From Paenibacillus xylanexedens (GTDB lineage Bacteria; Bacillota; Bacilli; Paenibacillales; Paenibacillaceae): a stretch of 64,000 nt of DNA. Both the position numbers and the translations under genes were made by a program. The DNA lies in the NCBI RefSeq assembly GCF_007676705.1, contig NZ_VEBF01000006.1:186001-250000 (forward strand), read 5' to 3'. Shown here one piece after another: positions 1-7,530 of this stretch. Position 1 is the first letter of the stretch; each line of letters starts with the position of its first letter. The notes beneath the pieces were generated by a model. It was not told the DNA's origin. It did no database searches and saw nothing but the letters and a program-made list of their open reading frames with translations.

Positions 1-490
1 CCTGATCCGCAGGCGCACCTGAAGCGGTCAACACGGTCTGTACCCCTTGTGCTGTAGCTTGTTTGTTAATCGTGTTTGTCACACTTTGTGATACACCTTG
101 CATCATACTTTTAATCGTAACCGGGTTCGCTTCATTAATGGTGTATTTAATCTCAGCGGTGGAGCCGGCCGTCTGAAGCAATTCGTTAAATCCAGCCGGG
201 ATATCCAGCACCATGTGTACTTGGTGATGATTCAGCTGGTCCAACGCTTCAGCCGCACTCAGATTGGATATGGTATGAAAAGGCAGTGTTCCTGCGAGTG
301 AATCCGCTATTCCTTTGGACATTTCGCCGTCCTCGTTCACAATCGCAACCGTCAATTCCTTCGTACGGTCATTTACTCCAGAATATGCGGTCATCCAGAT
401 CACGCTAAAGATCACTTGGAACATAAGTGCTGTTACGATCCCTACAATCACTGGCGGTTTTTTAAACAATGTACGTAAAGCCTGTAACAT
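1..490 (-). CDS. YhgE/Pip-like membrane protein, 5' part only
   Basis: The gene runs off the left edge, so only about the first 163 residues are present. They read M-L-Q-A-L-R-T-L-F-K-K, then one hydrophobic segment at about residues 14-37 (IVGIVTALMFQVIFSVIWM), then an extracytoplasmic-looking stretch with the motif TVAIVNEDGE. One N-terminal TM helix followed by a 'V.ivNeD.G' segment is typical of the YhgE/Pip and ABC-2 permease-like family, whose members often act as phage receptors or secretion-associated proteins. An SD (GGAGG) lies about 11 nt before the ATG at 490. Two TetR-like palindromes sit just upstream. The exact subfamily cannot be decided without the C-terminal membrane part. 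Confidence 0.7.
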   Translation of the reverse strand, partial: MLQALRTLFKKPPVIVGIVTALMFQVIFSVIWMTAYSGVNDRTKELTVAIVNEDGEMSKGIADSLAGTLPFHTISNLSAAEALDQLNHHQVHMVLDIPAGFNELLQTAGSTAEIKYTINEANPVTIKSMMQGVSQSVTNTINKQATAQGVQTVLTASGAPADQ

Positions 491-531
491 AAAAGGTGTC
501 CTCCATTACTCAAATAGTTCAAATTTGATTT

Positions 532-560
532 AAACAGTTGTTTGAATCAAACGATCGTTT
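532..560. promoter_or_regulatory. Paired palindromes upstream of the YhgE/Pip-like gene (putative TetR-type operator)
   Basis: AAACGATCGTTT at 549-560 is a perfect 12-bp palindrome. AAACA-GT-TGTTT at 532-543 is a related imperfect one. Both lie 40-70 bp upstream of the ATG at 490. TetR-family regulators commonly control such membrane proteins, so this is a plausible operator pair, but no regulator gene is visible. I see no coding sequence between 491 and 846. Confidence 0.4.
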
Positions 561-760
561 AAATTTTATGTGAATATGTCCCTATTGTCAACTCATTTTT
601 GAAAAATTCAGAAAACATAAGCTTTATTCATGAATGTAATTGATCTATTTTCATAAAGGAGCATTACGCTATCCTTTTCCCCTAGAAAAGGACATCTATA
701 GCAACTGTATCAGCGATTCAGGATGAAACTTTTGGCGACTCAACTGTATTTTTCTCAACA

Positions 761-787
761 AAAAAAACGGTCCGCCGCAGCGAACCG
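761..787 (-). terminator. Rho-independent terminator of the copper operon
   Basis: Arms 768-775 and 780-787 form an 8-bp GC-rich stem (one G-T pair) with a 4-nt loop. Read on the minus strand it is followed by a run of T (761-767). It lies 60 bp after the copA stop codon. Confidence 0.85.
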
Positions 788-846
788 CACATATATCCTC
801 ACTTTATTACAATGAGACCTTGGATATCGATATAAACAAAGATCGT

Positions 847-3387
847 TCAGTCATTTCTCTTCAGTTTCATGCGTTGCAGACGCAGGGAATTTAGTACAAC
901 CGACACGGAGCTGAACGCCATCGCCGCCCCTGCCAGCCATGGAGCCAAGAAGCCAACTGCCGCAATAGGAATACCAATAACGTTGTATCCGAGTGCCCAG
1001 AACAGATTTTGTTTGATGTTACCCATCGTACGCCGGCTCATCTCAATCGCATCTGCAATGCTGTTCAGATCACCACGCATCAGTGTAATATCTGCCGCTT
1101 CCATCGCTACATCCGTTCCTGTTCCGATGGCCATCCCAATATCAGCTGTAGCGAGTGCCGGAGCATCATTAATACCATCACCCACCATAGCGACTTTCAG
1201 GCCACTCTCCTGAAGTTTCTTCACTTCCGCGGCTTTACCTTCCGGCAGCACCTCAGCCAGCACTTTACCGATCCCTGCCTGTTCTGCTACAGCACGAGCA
1301 GTGCGTTCGTTGTCTCCCGTAATCATGATGACATCGATCCCCATCGCCTGAAGACGACCGATGGCTTCGCGAGAGGTATCCTTGATAGTGTCAGCCACCG
1401 CCACGACCCCTGCCCAATGACCATCCACCGCTACCAGCATCGCTGTACGCCCTTGTTCCTCCAGACGGTTCATCTGCTGAACGGTTTCCTCAGAGACATT
1501 CACCTTCCCATCCGCAAGCAAACGACGCGTGCCGACCAGAATTTCCTGCCCTTTTGCTGAAGCTCGCACACCGTATCCCGGTATGTTCTCGAACTTCTCT
1601 GTTGGGGTTAACTCCAGACCCTTGGCACGAATACCTGCAACAATCGCCTCTGCCAGCGGATGCTCGGAACTCTGTTCGGCCGCGCCTACACGCTCAAGCA
1701 GATCGGATTCCGTCCAATTCGGAGCCGTGATAACATCGGTAAGGACCGGTTTACCTTGGGTTACTGTACCTGTTTTGTCGAGCACCACGGTCTGAATCTG
1801 TTGTGCCGACTCCAGATGTTCGCCGCCCTTGAACAGAATACCATATTCAGCCGCGCGTCCTGACCCAGCCATGACAGAGGTTGGCGTTGCCAGCCCTAGT
1901 GCACATGGACAGGCAATGACGAGCACAGCAATGGCTTTTTCAAGGGAACCAGCGAAGTCACCCGGACTTGCGAACAGGTACCAGATCAGGAATGTCAACG
2001 CGGCAATACCAACGACAATCGGAACAAATATGCCTGATATGACGTCTGCAATCCGCTGGATCGGTGCTTTGGAGCCCTGAGCTTGCTCAACGACTTTGAT
2101 AATCTGGGACAAAGCCGTGTCGGAGCCCACTCGGGTCGCCCGAAGACGTAATACCCCATTCTTATTCAGCGTTGCCCCTGTAACAGGATCTCCAGGCTTT
2201 TTATCCACGGGGAGGCTTTCTCCGCTAAGCATGGATTCATCTACTGAGGATTGCCCTTCTTCAACGATACCATCCACCGGGATGCTGTCCCCCGGCTTCA
2301 CCAGGACCAAATCACCTACCGCAACATATGCGGCAGGAACCATCACTTCCTGTCCATCACGAATGATACGAGCTTCACGTGGAGCCAGTTCAATCAGGCT
2401 TTTGATTGCCTGTGAAGAGCGACCTTTCGCCACAGCTTCGAACCATTTTCCCAGTAAAATTAACGTAATTAGAATCGCACTTGTCTCATAATAGAGTTCT
2501 ACCGAAGGCATGGCGGCTGTGCTCGTTCCCATTGCGCCGTGATCCATCGTCGTAGAGGGTAAATACCCACTGGATAGCGTCAGATACAGACTGTAGAAAA
2601 ACGCTGCGCTGGTACCCAGTGCGACGAGGACGTCCATATTGGCGCTACGGTTGCGTAGTGCTTTGTATGCTCCCACATAAAACTGCCACCCAATCACGAA
2701 CTGTACTGGTGTGGCCAGTAGCAGCTGGAACCAAGGGTTCATGAACAGCTCAGGTACATAGATTCCGGATGTGAACGAGAAATGCCCGACCATTGCCCAC
2801 AGCAAAGGAATCGATAACAAAGCAGATATCATCCATTTCCACTTTTTGCGTTGTAGCTCCCGCTCACGGACAGATGTGGTCTCTTCTTGCGTCAGTTGTG
2901 GTTCAGCACCATACCCCATCTGCTTGATCTTGGCGGTAATATCCGAAGGTTTGAGTGCGCCGGCCGCATATTCGACATGCCCTGTCTCCAGCGCCAGATT
3001 CACATTCGCCTGAGATACCCCCGGCAGTCGGGAAAGACCCTTTTCAATCCGAGCAGAACAAGCAGCACACGTCATACCGGTGATATTCAAATCAACCGAT
3101 TCTGTCACCGTACCGTAGCCCAATGCTTCCACCTTATCTCGCAAGGCACTCACGTTGGTTATCTTCGGATCATAGGAAACGGTCGCCTGTTCAATGGCAA
3201 GATTCACATTGGCCTGCTGCACTCCTTCCATACGAGACAAGCCCTTTTCGACTCGCGTTGAACATGCGGCACAGGTCATCCCCGTGATGTGTAGTGTTGT
3301 CTTTAATCCCGGTGCGTCTGCCATAGGCGGCATTGGTGTGGGTTCGGATGATCTATCCATTGGCTTATTCGTTGAGTTATCCATCAT
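847..3387 (-). CDS. copA: Copper-exporting P1B-type ATPase CopA
   Basis: This inner-membrane Cu(I) efflux ATPase has two N-terminal HMA domains, each with GMTCAAC (about residues 35 and 105), and then eight TM helices. The metal-site motif IACPCALGLATP (CPC) is in the membrane. The phosphorylation motif DKTGT and the hinge GDGINDAPAL follow. At about 846 aa it has the normal length for the family. I chose the start at 3387 (or the next ATG at 3384) because AAAGGAG lies directly before these ATGs; the upstream in-frame ATG at 3402 is itself part of the AAAGGAG context and has no SD. It is the last gene of csoR-copZ-copA and has its own CsoR-type operator, so copper-responsive derepression is expected. 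Confidence 0.97.
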   Translation of the reverse strand: MMDNSTNKPMDRSSEPTPMPPMADAPGLKTTLHITGMTCAACSTRVEKGLSRMEGVQQANVNLAIEQATVSYDPKITNVSALRDKVEALGYGTVTESVDLNITGMTCAACSARIEKGLSRLPGVSQANVNLALETGHVEYAAGALKPSDITAKIKQMGYGAEPQLTQEETTSVRERELQRKKWKWMISALLSIPLLWAMVGHFSFTSGIYVPELFMNPWFQLLLATPVQFVIGWQFYVGAYKALRNRSANMDVLVALGTSAAFFYSLYLTLSSGYLPSTTMDHGAMGTSTAAMPSVELYYETSAILITLILLGKWFEAVAKGRSSQAIKSLIELAPREARIIRDGQEVMVPAAYVAVGDLVLVKPGDSIPVDGIVEEGQSSVDESMLSGESLPVDKKPGDPVTGATLNKNGVLRLRATRVGSDTALSQIIKVVEQAQGSKAPIQRIADVISGIFVPIVVGIAALTFLIWYLFASPGDFAGSLEKAIAVLVIACPCALGLATPTSVMAGSGRAAEYGILFKGGEHLESAQQIQTVVLDKTGTVTQGKPVLTDVITAPNWTESDLLERVGAAEQSSEHPLAEAIVAGIRAKGLELTPTEKFENIPGYGVRASAKGQEILVGTRRLLADGKVNVSEETVQQMNRLEEQGRTAMLVAVDGHWAGVVAVADTIKDTSREAIGRLQAMGIDVIMITGDNERTARAVAEQAGIGKVLAEVLPEGKAAEVKKLQESGLKVAMVGDGINDAPALATADIGMAIGTGTDVAMEAADITLMRGDLNSIADAIEMSRRTMGNIKQNLFWALGYNVIGIPIAAVGFLAPWLAGAAMAFSSVSVVLNSLRLQRMKLKRND

Positions 3388-3432
3388 GTCAGCTCCTTTC
3401 ATGTCGATTCAATTTATTGTATGTTGTATCCG

Positions 3433-3453
3433 ACATACCCCCAAGGGGTATGT
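3433..3453. promoter_or_regulatory. CsoR operator upstream of copA
   Basis: ACATACCCC (3433-3441) and GGGGTATGT (3445-3453) are perfect 9-bp arms with a 3-nt centre. The ATACCCC-N3-GGGGTAT pattern matches known CsoR operators. It lies about 45 bp upstream of the copA start. Confidence 0.85.
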
Positions 3454-3468
3454 ATCAGACAGAAAATT

Positions 3469-3541
3469 AGGCTTAAACCTGACTCTTGGGAAAAGGTACT
3501 CTGACCTCTTTTTCGCCCATGAGCATGTTCGGTTTAAGCCT
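3469..3541. repeat. Long-range inverted repeat between copZ and copA
   Basis: Perfect 11-nt arms AGGCTTAAACC (3469-3479) and GGTTTAAGCCT (3531-3541) enclose about 51 nt. That interior holds a smaller imperfect hairpin flanked by A/T runs (around 3489-3514). It follows the copZ stop codon directly. In RNA it would form a branched stem, possibly a terminator or 3'-stabilising structure that lowers copA readthrough. Confidence 0.55.
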
Positions 3542-3550
3542 GTGATCCCG

Positions 3551-3751
3551 TTAGACTACATCGTATCCCTGATCTTCAATGGCAGCTTTGATCTGATCCA
3601 CATTGACTGTCTGCTCATCATATTCCACGGCTACCGTTCCTGCTGCCAGATCAACCTTACCACTCGCACCGGTATTCTTCACAGCTTCTTCAACTGATTT
3701 CACGCAGTGATTGCAGGACATTCCCGTAACGTTCAACGTAACATTAGACAT
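3551..3751 (-). CDS. copZ: Copper chaperone CopZ
   Basis: This 66-aa cytosolic HMA-fold copper chaperone passes Cu(I) to CopA. The metal-binding loop GMSCNHC is near residue 10, and the expected beta-alpha-beta-beta-alpha-beta length is kept (V-T-L-N-V-T-G at the start, I-E-D-Q-G-Y-D-V-V at the end). The SD GGAGG precedes the ATG at 3751. It sits between csoR and copA on the same strand, the usual Bacillus/Paenibacillus order. A single ATACCCC half-site lies just upstream near 3766-3772, but no full palindrome is there, so transcription probably comes from the csoR promoter. Confidence 0.97.
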   Translation of the reverse strand: MSNVTLNVTGMSCNHCVKSVEEAVKNTGASGKVDLAAGTVAVEYDEQTVNVDQIKAAIEDQGYDVV

Positions 3752-3806
3752 TGTAAATTCCTCCTTGGGGTATATTAAAATGATAGCTTGATTGAATTGA
3801 CCTAAC

Positions 3807-4211
3807 TTACTTCATTAACTTCCGCATCGTAACCAGCAGTTCATCCACAACCTCATGTTCACCAGCCTGAATGCGCTCAACGATACAACTCTTCATATGG
3901 CCTTCAAGCAGAAGCTTGCCTACCGAATTAAGAGCAGACTGAGCCGCGGCAATCTGTGTCAGCACATCATCACAGTACGTATCCTTCTCAATTAATCCCT
4001 TGATTCCGCGAATCTGACCTTCTACACGGTTCAAACGAGATACCAGGTTACTCTTCATCTCCTGCGAATGGTGACTCTTGCGCACATGCTTCCCATCACT
4101 GCCCTCGGCATGACAGGATGCCGCTTCTGGAACTGTATCCGAAGCTTCAGTTGTTGAATCAGTTACGGAGGATTGCAAAGGTTCCTCGGGATGGCTCTGA
4201 TGATCCATCAT
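3807..4211 (-). CDS. csoR: Copper-sensing repressor CsoR
   Basis: This all-helical CsoR/FrmR-family repressor releases DNA on Cu(I) binding. The conserved C-H-C ligand set is visible: Cys in YCDD, and His and Cys in GHMKSC. The family core RLNRVEGQIRGIKGLIE is also present. The N-terminal about 45 residues before the core are acidic, His-rich and less conserved. I start it at 4211, where AAAGGGG precedes tandem ATGs (4211, 4208). An upstream in-frame ATG at 4250 would lie inside the operator and lacks an SD. Predicted targets are the palindromes at 4249-4265 and 3433-3453. Confidence 0.95.
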   Translation of the reverse strand: MMDHQSHPEEPLQSSVTDSTTEASDTVPEAASCHAEGSDGKHVRKSHHSQEMKSNLVSRLNRVEGQIRGIKGLIEKDTYCDDVLTQIAAAQSALNSVGKLLLEGHMKSCIVERIQAGEHEVVDELLVTMRKLMK

Positions 4212-4248
4212 GAACACCCCTTTTCTTTCGTTCTTTTCTAAGAGTAAC

Positions 4249-4265
4249 ATACCCCATGGGGGTAT
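4249..4265. promoter_or_regulatory. CsoR operator upstream of csoR
   Basis: ATACCCC (4249-4255) and GGGGTAT (4259-4265) flank a 3-nt centre. The layout matches the copA operator, and it lies about 40 bp before the csoR start, which implies autoregulation. Confidence 0.85.
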
Positions 4266-4331
4266 TCAATACTATTTTGGTATTTTGATAAAAATGGTTG
4301 AATTCTCTAACTTTAAATAGAGCGGTGCATC

Positions 4332-4826
4332 TTACAATGTATATTCCATCCTGCTGCTGCGGACTACAAGCCCCATCTGTTCGTAGAAAGCCTGCGCGTC
4401 AGAGTTAAACGTGGAAACTGTTAATTCCAAGCTGTCCGCCTGAAGCTCTCTCCCTAACTCGATGAATGCTTCTAGTAACTGTTTACCTGTTCCTTGGCCC
4501 CGATGTTTGGTATCCACTACAAGTTCATGGATGTACAACATCTTGCGATCCACCATCAATGGGTTATCCTGAATTACACTTAACTGCGCACTCCCATAAC
4601 CCAGAATCAAGCCCGTCCCCGAAGACTCGGCAACATACAGATAACGCTTGTCCGTTTCCAGTAGTTCGGTGAATTCCTTTTCCTCCATTCTGGTCTCTAA
4701 CGCTCTGTATATATCCGGGCGCGCCTCGACATGCATCTGGTGCAGCTCATCCATCAGCAATGACACACCCGAGTAATCCCTCGGTTCTGCCTTTCTGATG
4801 TAAATCGTCCCCGTACTCATACCCAT
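4332..4826 (-). CDS. GNAT-family N-acetyltransferase
   Basis: This roughly 164-aa GNAT acetyltransferase carries the acetyl-CoA pyrophosphate-binding signature HRGQGTGKQLLEAF in the second half, preceded by the typical strand 'LYIHELVVDTKH'. The C-terminal motif 'NSDAQAFYEQMGLVVRS' (A-x-x-F-Y-x-x-x-G) is characteristic of the superfamily. The substrate cannot be told. Possible starts are GTG 4829, ATG 4826 and ATG 4817; GAAAGAG upstream fits ATG 4817 best by spacing (8 nt). It lies upstream of csoR on the same strand but is separated by the csoR operator, so it is probably not part of the copper operon. Confidence 0.85.
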   Translation of the reverse strand: MGMSTGTIYIRKAEPRDYSGVSLLMDELHQMHVEARPDIYRALETRMEEKEFTELLETDKRYLYVAESSGTGLILGYGSAQLSVIQDNPLMVDRKMLYIHELVVDTKHRGQGTGKQLLEAFIELGRELQADSLELTVSTFNSDAQAFYEQMGLVVRSSRMEYTL

Positions 4827-4865
4827 CACTCTTTCATCTAATGAATTTTACATTATTATACAACG

Positions 4866-4893
4866 AAAAAGCAGATACCATCAGGGTACCTGC
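4866..4893 (-). terminator. Rho-independent terminator after the 61-aa gene
   Basis: Arms 4871-4879 and 4885-4893 give a 9-bp stem (one G-T pair) with a 5-nt loop. A T run follows on the minus strand (4866-4870). Confidence 0.85.
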
Positions 4894-4943
4894 CTCGCTA
4901 ATTTTGTTTTCATTTCACAAAGTGAATGGAATGCGCATGTTGA

Positions 4944-5129
4944 TTATTTTTTTGAAGAAGCATTTCCTTCATTAAAAGCAACAGGTGATGGCTTCGCTGC
5001 CCACTCGTCTGCCTGCGGCTCAATGTCCACTCCGCTCAAAATCTTCTTTTTCTCCATCAAGGAATCCCCGTCTTCATCAAGCTTGTTACGAATTTCCGCC
5101 TCGTCCTGAGGTTGATTGTTCTGTGTCAT
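4944..5129 (-). CDS. Small hydrophilic protein of unknown function
   Basis: It encodes 61 residues rich in Asp, Glu, Asn and Lys, with no hydrophobic segment, no Cys and a Ser-Ser-Lys-Lys end, so it is likely soluble and perhaps partly disordered. The SD GGGAGG lies 9 nt before the ATG at 5129, and a strong terminator follows, so it looks like a real single-gene unit. I do not recognise the family; such small acidic proteins are common in spore formers but nothing here proves a spore role. Confidence 0.7.
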   Translation of the reverse strand: MTQNNQPQDEAEIRNKLDEDGDSLMEKKKILSGVDIEPQADEWAAKPSPVAFNEGNASSKK

Positions 5130-5234
5130 CGTAGAATCCTCCCTTATGTGTTCATCTTCAATATGATGTTCCTTTATATAACTTACCCATTTTTTGCTTT
5201 ATCATTCTTTGCGAGGGACATGCCATCCCACATG

Positions 5235-5522
5235 TTATGTGTTATTTGAAGTAAACATTAACTTTATTAAGCTAAATCCATCTTTAAACCCCTGCTCATA
5301 CATTACTGACTCTGCTGTACCCTGAAGAAGAGTTATTACATTACAATAGTCTAAAAATAAAGCCATCCCCTCTGGCTTAACATATTCACATAGCTCCATA
5401 AATAAACGATCACTTTCTTGACTCAATCTTTTATATTCTTTTGAATTATAAATCACAAGATTTCCGATACTCTCAATACGAAGAGCTTTGAACTGGTTAA
5501 ATATTTCTTCGAAGTCCTCCAT
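5235..5522 (-). CDS. Small helical protein of unknown function, divergent from an RHH regulator
   Basis: This 95-aa protein is predicted largely helical, with alternating acidic and hydrophobic residues and two Cys (in FMELCEY and LDYCNV), and no TM segment. GGAGGGG lies 4 nt before the ATG at 5522, so the in-frame GTG at 5534 is not the start. It is divergent from the ribbon-helix-helix gene at 5658, and the two share a 135-bp intergenic region holding two near-identical palindromes. The pair is locally AT-richer than the flanking copper and nucleoside genes. I do not recognise a family. Confidence 0.7.
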   Translation of the reverse strand: MEDFEEIFNQFKALRIESIGNLVIYNSKEYKRLSQESDRLFMELCEYVKPEGMALFLDYCNVITLLQGTAESVMYEQGFKDGFSLIKLMFTSNNT

Positions 5523-5537
5523 GATCCCCTCCACAAA

Positions 5538-5579
5538 AGTGACGTCACTATGAATATAAATACTAAAGTGACATCACTT
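5538..5579. promoter_or_regulatory. Two tandem operator-like palindromes in a divergent intergenic region
   Basis: AGTGACGTCACT (5538-5549) is a perfect palindrome. AAGTGACATCACTT (5566-5579) repeats the half-site AAGTGA/TCACTT. Their centres are 29 bp apart, and the first lies 16 nt from the minus-strand start codon. Duplicated sites next to an RHH gene suggest autoregulation by that protein. Confidence 0.6.
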
Positions 5580-5657
5580 AGATGTCAATATGATTGTATA
5601 TTGAATTATTTTGTAATGATACAATATGAACATTACTTTTTGAGGAGATTTTATTTC

Positions 5658-5843
5658 ATGGCTACAGATAAAAGAGTCTTTACACTTAGGCTGCGAGAAA
5701 AGAATTTCGAGAAAATTAAAGTGATTGCGGACAAAAACAAACGATCTATCGCAATGCAGATTGAGTATCTTATTGAACAACATATTGAAGAATTTGAGAA
5801 AGAACAAGGTGTTATTTCCCCAGATACACATAATGACGTATAG
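5658..5843 (+). CDS. Ribbon-helix-helix (Arc-like) DNA-binding protein
   Basis: At 61 aa it has the RHH layout: a basic N-terminal strand (KRVFTLRLREKN) and then helix-turn-helix segments (FEKIKVIADKNKRSIAMQIEYLIEQHIEEF). Such proteins bind DNA as dimers through the strand and usually repress their own promoter. The ATG at 5658 is set by GAGGAG 9-10 nt upstream; an upstream in-frame ATG at 5550 lacks an SD and would add a tail with no RHH character. The two palindromes at 5538-5579 are likely targets. It could be the antitoxin half of a TA pair, but no recognisable toxin is adjacent. Confidence 0.8.
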   Translation: MATDKRVFTLRLREKNFEKIKVIADKNKRSIAMQIEYLIEQHIEEFEKEQGVISPDTHNDV

Positions 5844-5889
5844 ATTCTGCGCCCGTTGTACATGCGCATTATCCATACGTCATTTTTCA
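5832..5889 (+). terminator. Terminator overlapping the stop codon of the RHH gene
   Basis: Arms AATGACGTAT (5832-5841) and ATACGTCATT (5875-5884) pair perfectly, with an inner GCGC stem, and a T run follows on the plus strand. The TAG stop (5841-5843) begins inside the stem. Confidence 0.7.
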
Positions 5890-5908
5890 TGATATATTCT
5901 GTTCCCCG

Positions 5909-6520
5909 TTAATCGAAATCAACCTGTTTATCCAAAATGATTTCCTCTACTTTGTATTCCAACTCTGGTATTGAGGGAATCAAGGAGAATCGAACGTTTT
6001 CCAGAGAAGAAGGAAGGGCAGGAACCACTCTGAAACTAATTTGCGTCTCCCCACCTCCTCCACGACTGCCATGTCTCATGGTTACATGTCTCTGTTCGCT
6101 AAATATTTCTAGAGCCAAATGTGGAACCATTTGTATACGCTCAGCGTCATTCCCCTTATATTGAATTTCCACGTAAACGAGGCTTTCGCCTTCATATTGC
6201 ATTGAATGCGTGATCATATACTCACACGAATCTTTGATCATTTTCTTCATGATTGGCACCACACTCATCAATTGGAGAGGTTCACTTGGATAGTAGTGTC
6301 TTTGCGGCATCGGCTGCACGCTACGGAGAACATATCGGATATCTTCCTCCTTCATATCCAGTAACCTCACCCATTCATCGATGGTATTTTGAGGGGGTTG
6401 GTATTGGACAGCTCCGGTTATGTCCTTTCTGGCTGCAACCAGTTTCAAAAGTTGCTCATCAATCCGCTGTACCTCATCACTGTATTCATTAGGAATTTCA
6501 CGTAATTCACTCCAGCCCAT
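5909..6520 (-). CDS. Conserved hypothetical protein with a chorismate-mutase-like N-terminal helix
   Basis: This 203-aa soluble protein has an N-terminal about 40 residues (VQRIDEQLLKLVAARKDIT) that resemble the first helix of AroQ chorismate mutase, I-D-x-x-L-L-x-L-x-x-x-R. The remaining catalytic residues are not apparent, so I do not call it a mutase. The rest looks alpha/beta with a glycine-rich GSRGGGGETQ loop at about residue 150. The SD GGGAGAG precedes the ATG at 6520. It is apparently monocistronic. Function unknown. Confidence 0.7.
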   Translation of the reverse strand: MGWSELREIPNEYSDEVQRIDEQLLKLVAARKDITGAVQYQPPQNTIDEWVRLLDMKEEDIRYVLRSVQPMPQRHYYPSEPLQLMSVVPIMKKMIKDSCEYMITHSMQYEGESLVYVEIQYKGNDAERIQMVPHLALEIFSEQRHVTMRHGSRGGGGETQISFRVVPALPSSLENVRFSLIPSIPELEYKVEEIILDKQVDFD

Positions 6521-6640
6521 ACTTTATCACTCTCCCAGTTTAATGACATGCCATGCAAATACAATTCGCTATCGTACCTGCATCCCCTCTTCTTTTTCAG
6601 TTTATTTAAAAGGCTCCACTTAACCATAAACGGAGAACTC

Positions 6641-6691
6641 AAAAAGGACGCCCCCTAGGTCATATTCATGACCTTACGGGACGCCCTTTTT
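6641..6691. terminator. Long bidirectional terminator after the nucleoside operon
   Basis: An outer stem of about 14 bp (6641-6654 with 6678-6691) and an inner AGGTCAT stem with a 4-nt loop form one long hairpin. It has A runs on one side and T runs on the other. It ends the minus-strand nup operon. Confidence 0.9.
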
Positions 6692-6770
6692 ATATTGTCC
6701 ACCTCAAATGGACATCAACTACTGGTTTGCTTGTAACACTGAGCAAGAATGCATACTTGCCTTAACCAAC

Positions 6771-7529
6771 CTACGCCTGATCCTGGCGAGCAAGCGCAGC
6801 TATCGCACGTAGCGCTGCATTAATCTCGCGCTCCACCGCTTGTCCAACCGCATCCGTATGCGGATCATACTCGGCTGCCAGATCACTGTCCGCGAATCCA
6901 TCGATCGCGACAATCGCTCCGGCGCGAGCGCCACGCAAGGTGCTGACGATGTAGAGCGCCGCAATTTCCATCTCGGCCGCAAGTGCTCCAGCCTGCTTGT
7001 ATTTGCGATGTGGGATCTCTTCCACGCCTGCGAAGAATGCATCCAGCGTTACGGTGATACCAACGCCCACTTTGCCTGCAAACGTCGTAGCCTCCTCGCT
7101 CCCATGCTCACGAGCAGCCTCGATCAGTGCTTGCGTCACCCCAATATCCGCTACCGCTGGGAAACCATCCGGCACCAGTTGGCGGGTCAACCCGTCCGAA
7201 CGAACGGCCGCTGTACTCACAATCACACTGCCTGCCGGATAATCGGCTGTATACGATCCCGCTGTACCTACACGAATCAGGGTTGTAACACCCGCCCGAA
7301 TCAATTCCTCGAAACATACAGCTGCTCCAGGCGAACCTACACCATGGCTGACCACAGCGATCTGTACCCCTTCATACAAACCAACAAACGTGCGATACTC
7401 CCGACTGAACGCCAGTTCTCTCGCCTGCTCCAGCTTGCGGGAAATCTTCTCTGCACGTGCCGGATCACCACAGACGATGGCATATGCCGGCATGTCCTCC
7501 GAATGAATCTGTAAAATAGGCATCAACAT
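6771..7529 (-). CDS. Nucleoside phosphorylase (PNP/UDP family)
   Basis: This 252-aa phosphorylase would split imported nucleosides with phosphate into base and (deoxy)ribose-1-phosphate. Family marks are the phosphate loop VCGDPARAEKIS near the start, the RVGTAGS loop, and AEMEIAALYIV, the 'E-M-E-x-A' ribose-binding motif. AAGGAG lies 10 nt before the ATG at 7529, 1 nt after the preceding stop, so translation is coupled. Longer in-frame readings would overlap the molybdoenzyme gene. It is closer to uridine phosphorylases than to DeoD by eye, but base preference is not decidable here. It closes the nupNOPQ operon. Confidence 0.88.
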   Translation of the reverse strand: MLMPILQIHSEDMPAYAIVCGDPARAEKISRKLEQARELAFSREYRTFVGLYEGVQIAVVSHGVGSPGAAVCFEELIRAGVTTLIRVGTAGSYTADYPAGSVIVSTAAVRSDGLTRQLVPDGFPAVADIGVTQALIEAAREHGSEEATTFAGKVGVGITVTLDAFFAGVEEIPHRKYKQAGALAAEMEIAALYIVSTLRGARAGAIVAIDGFADSDLAAEYDPHTDAVGQAVEREINAALRAIAALARQDQA

Positions 7530-7530
7530 C

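Noticed and set aside
5538..5549. TGACGTCA core, identical to a eukaryotic CRE site
   Set aside because: Chance match; in this bacterial setting it is simply part of the AGTGACGTCACT palindrome.
5909..6520. Chorismate mutase
   Set aside because: Only the first helix resembles AroQ; other active-site residues are not evident.
6840..7514. 224-codon plus-strand frame
   Set aside because: Lies inside the nucleoside phosphorylase gene on the other strand and has no ribosome binding site.
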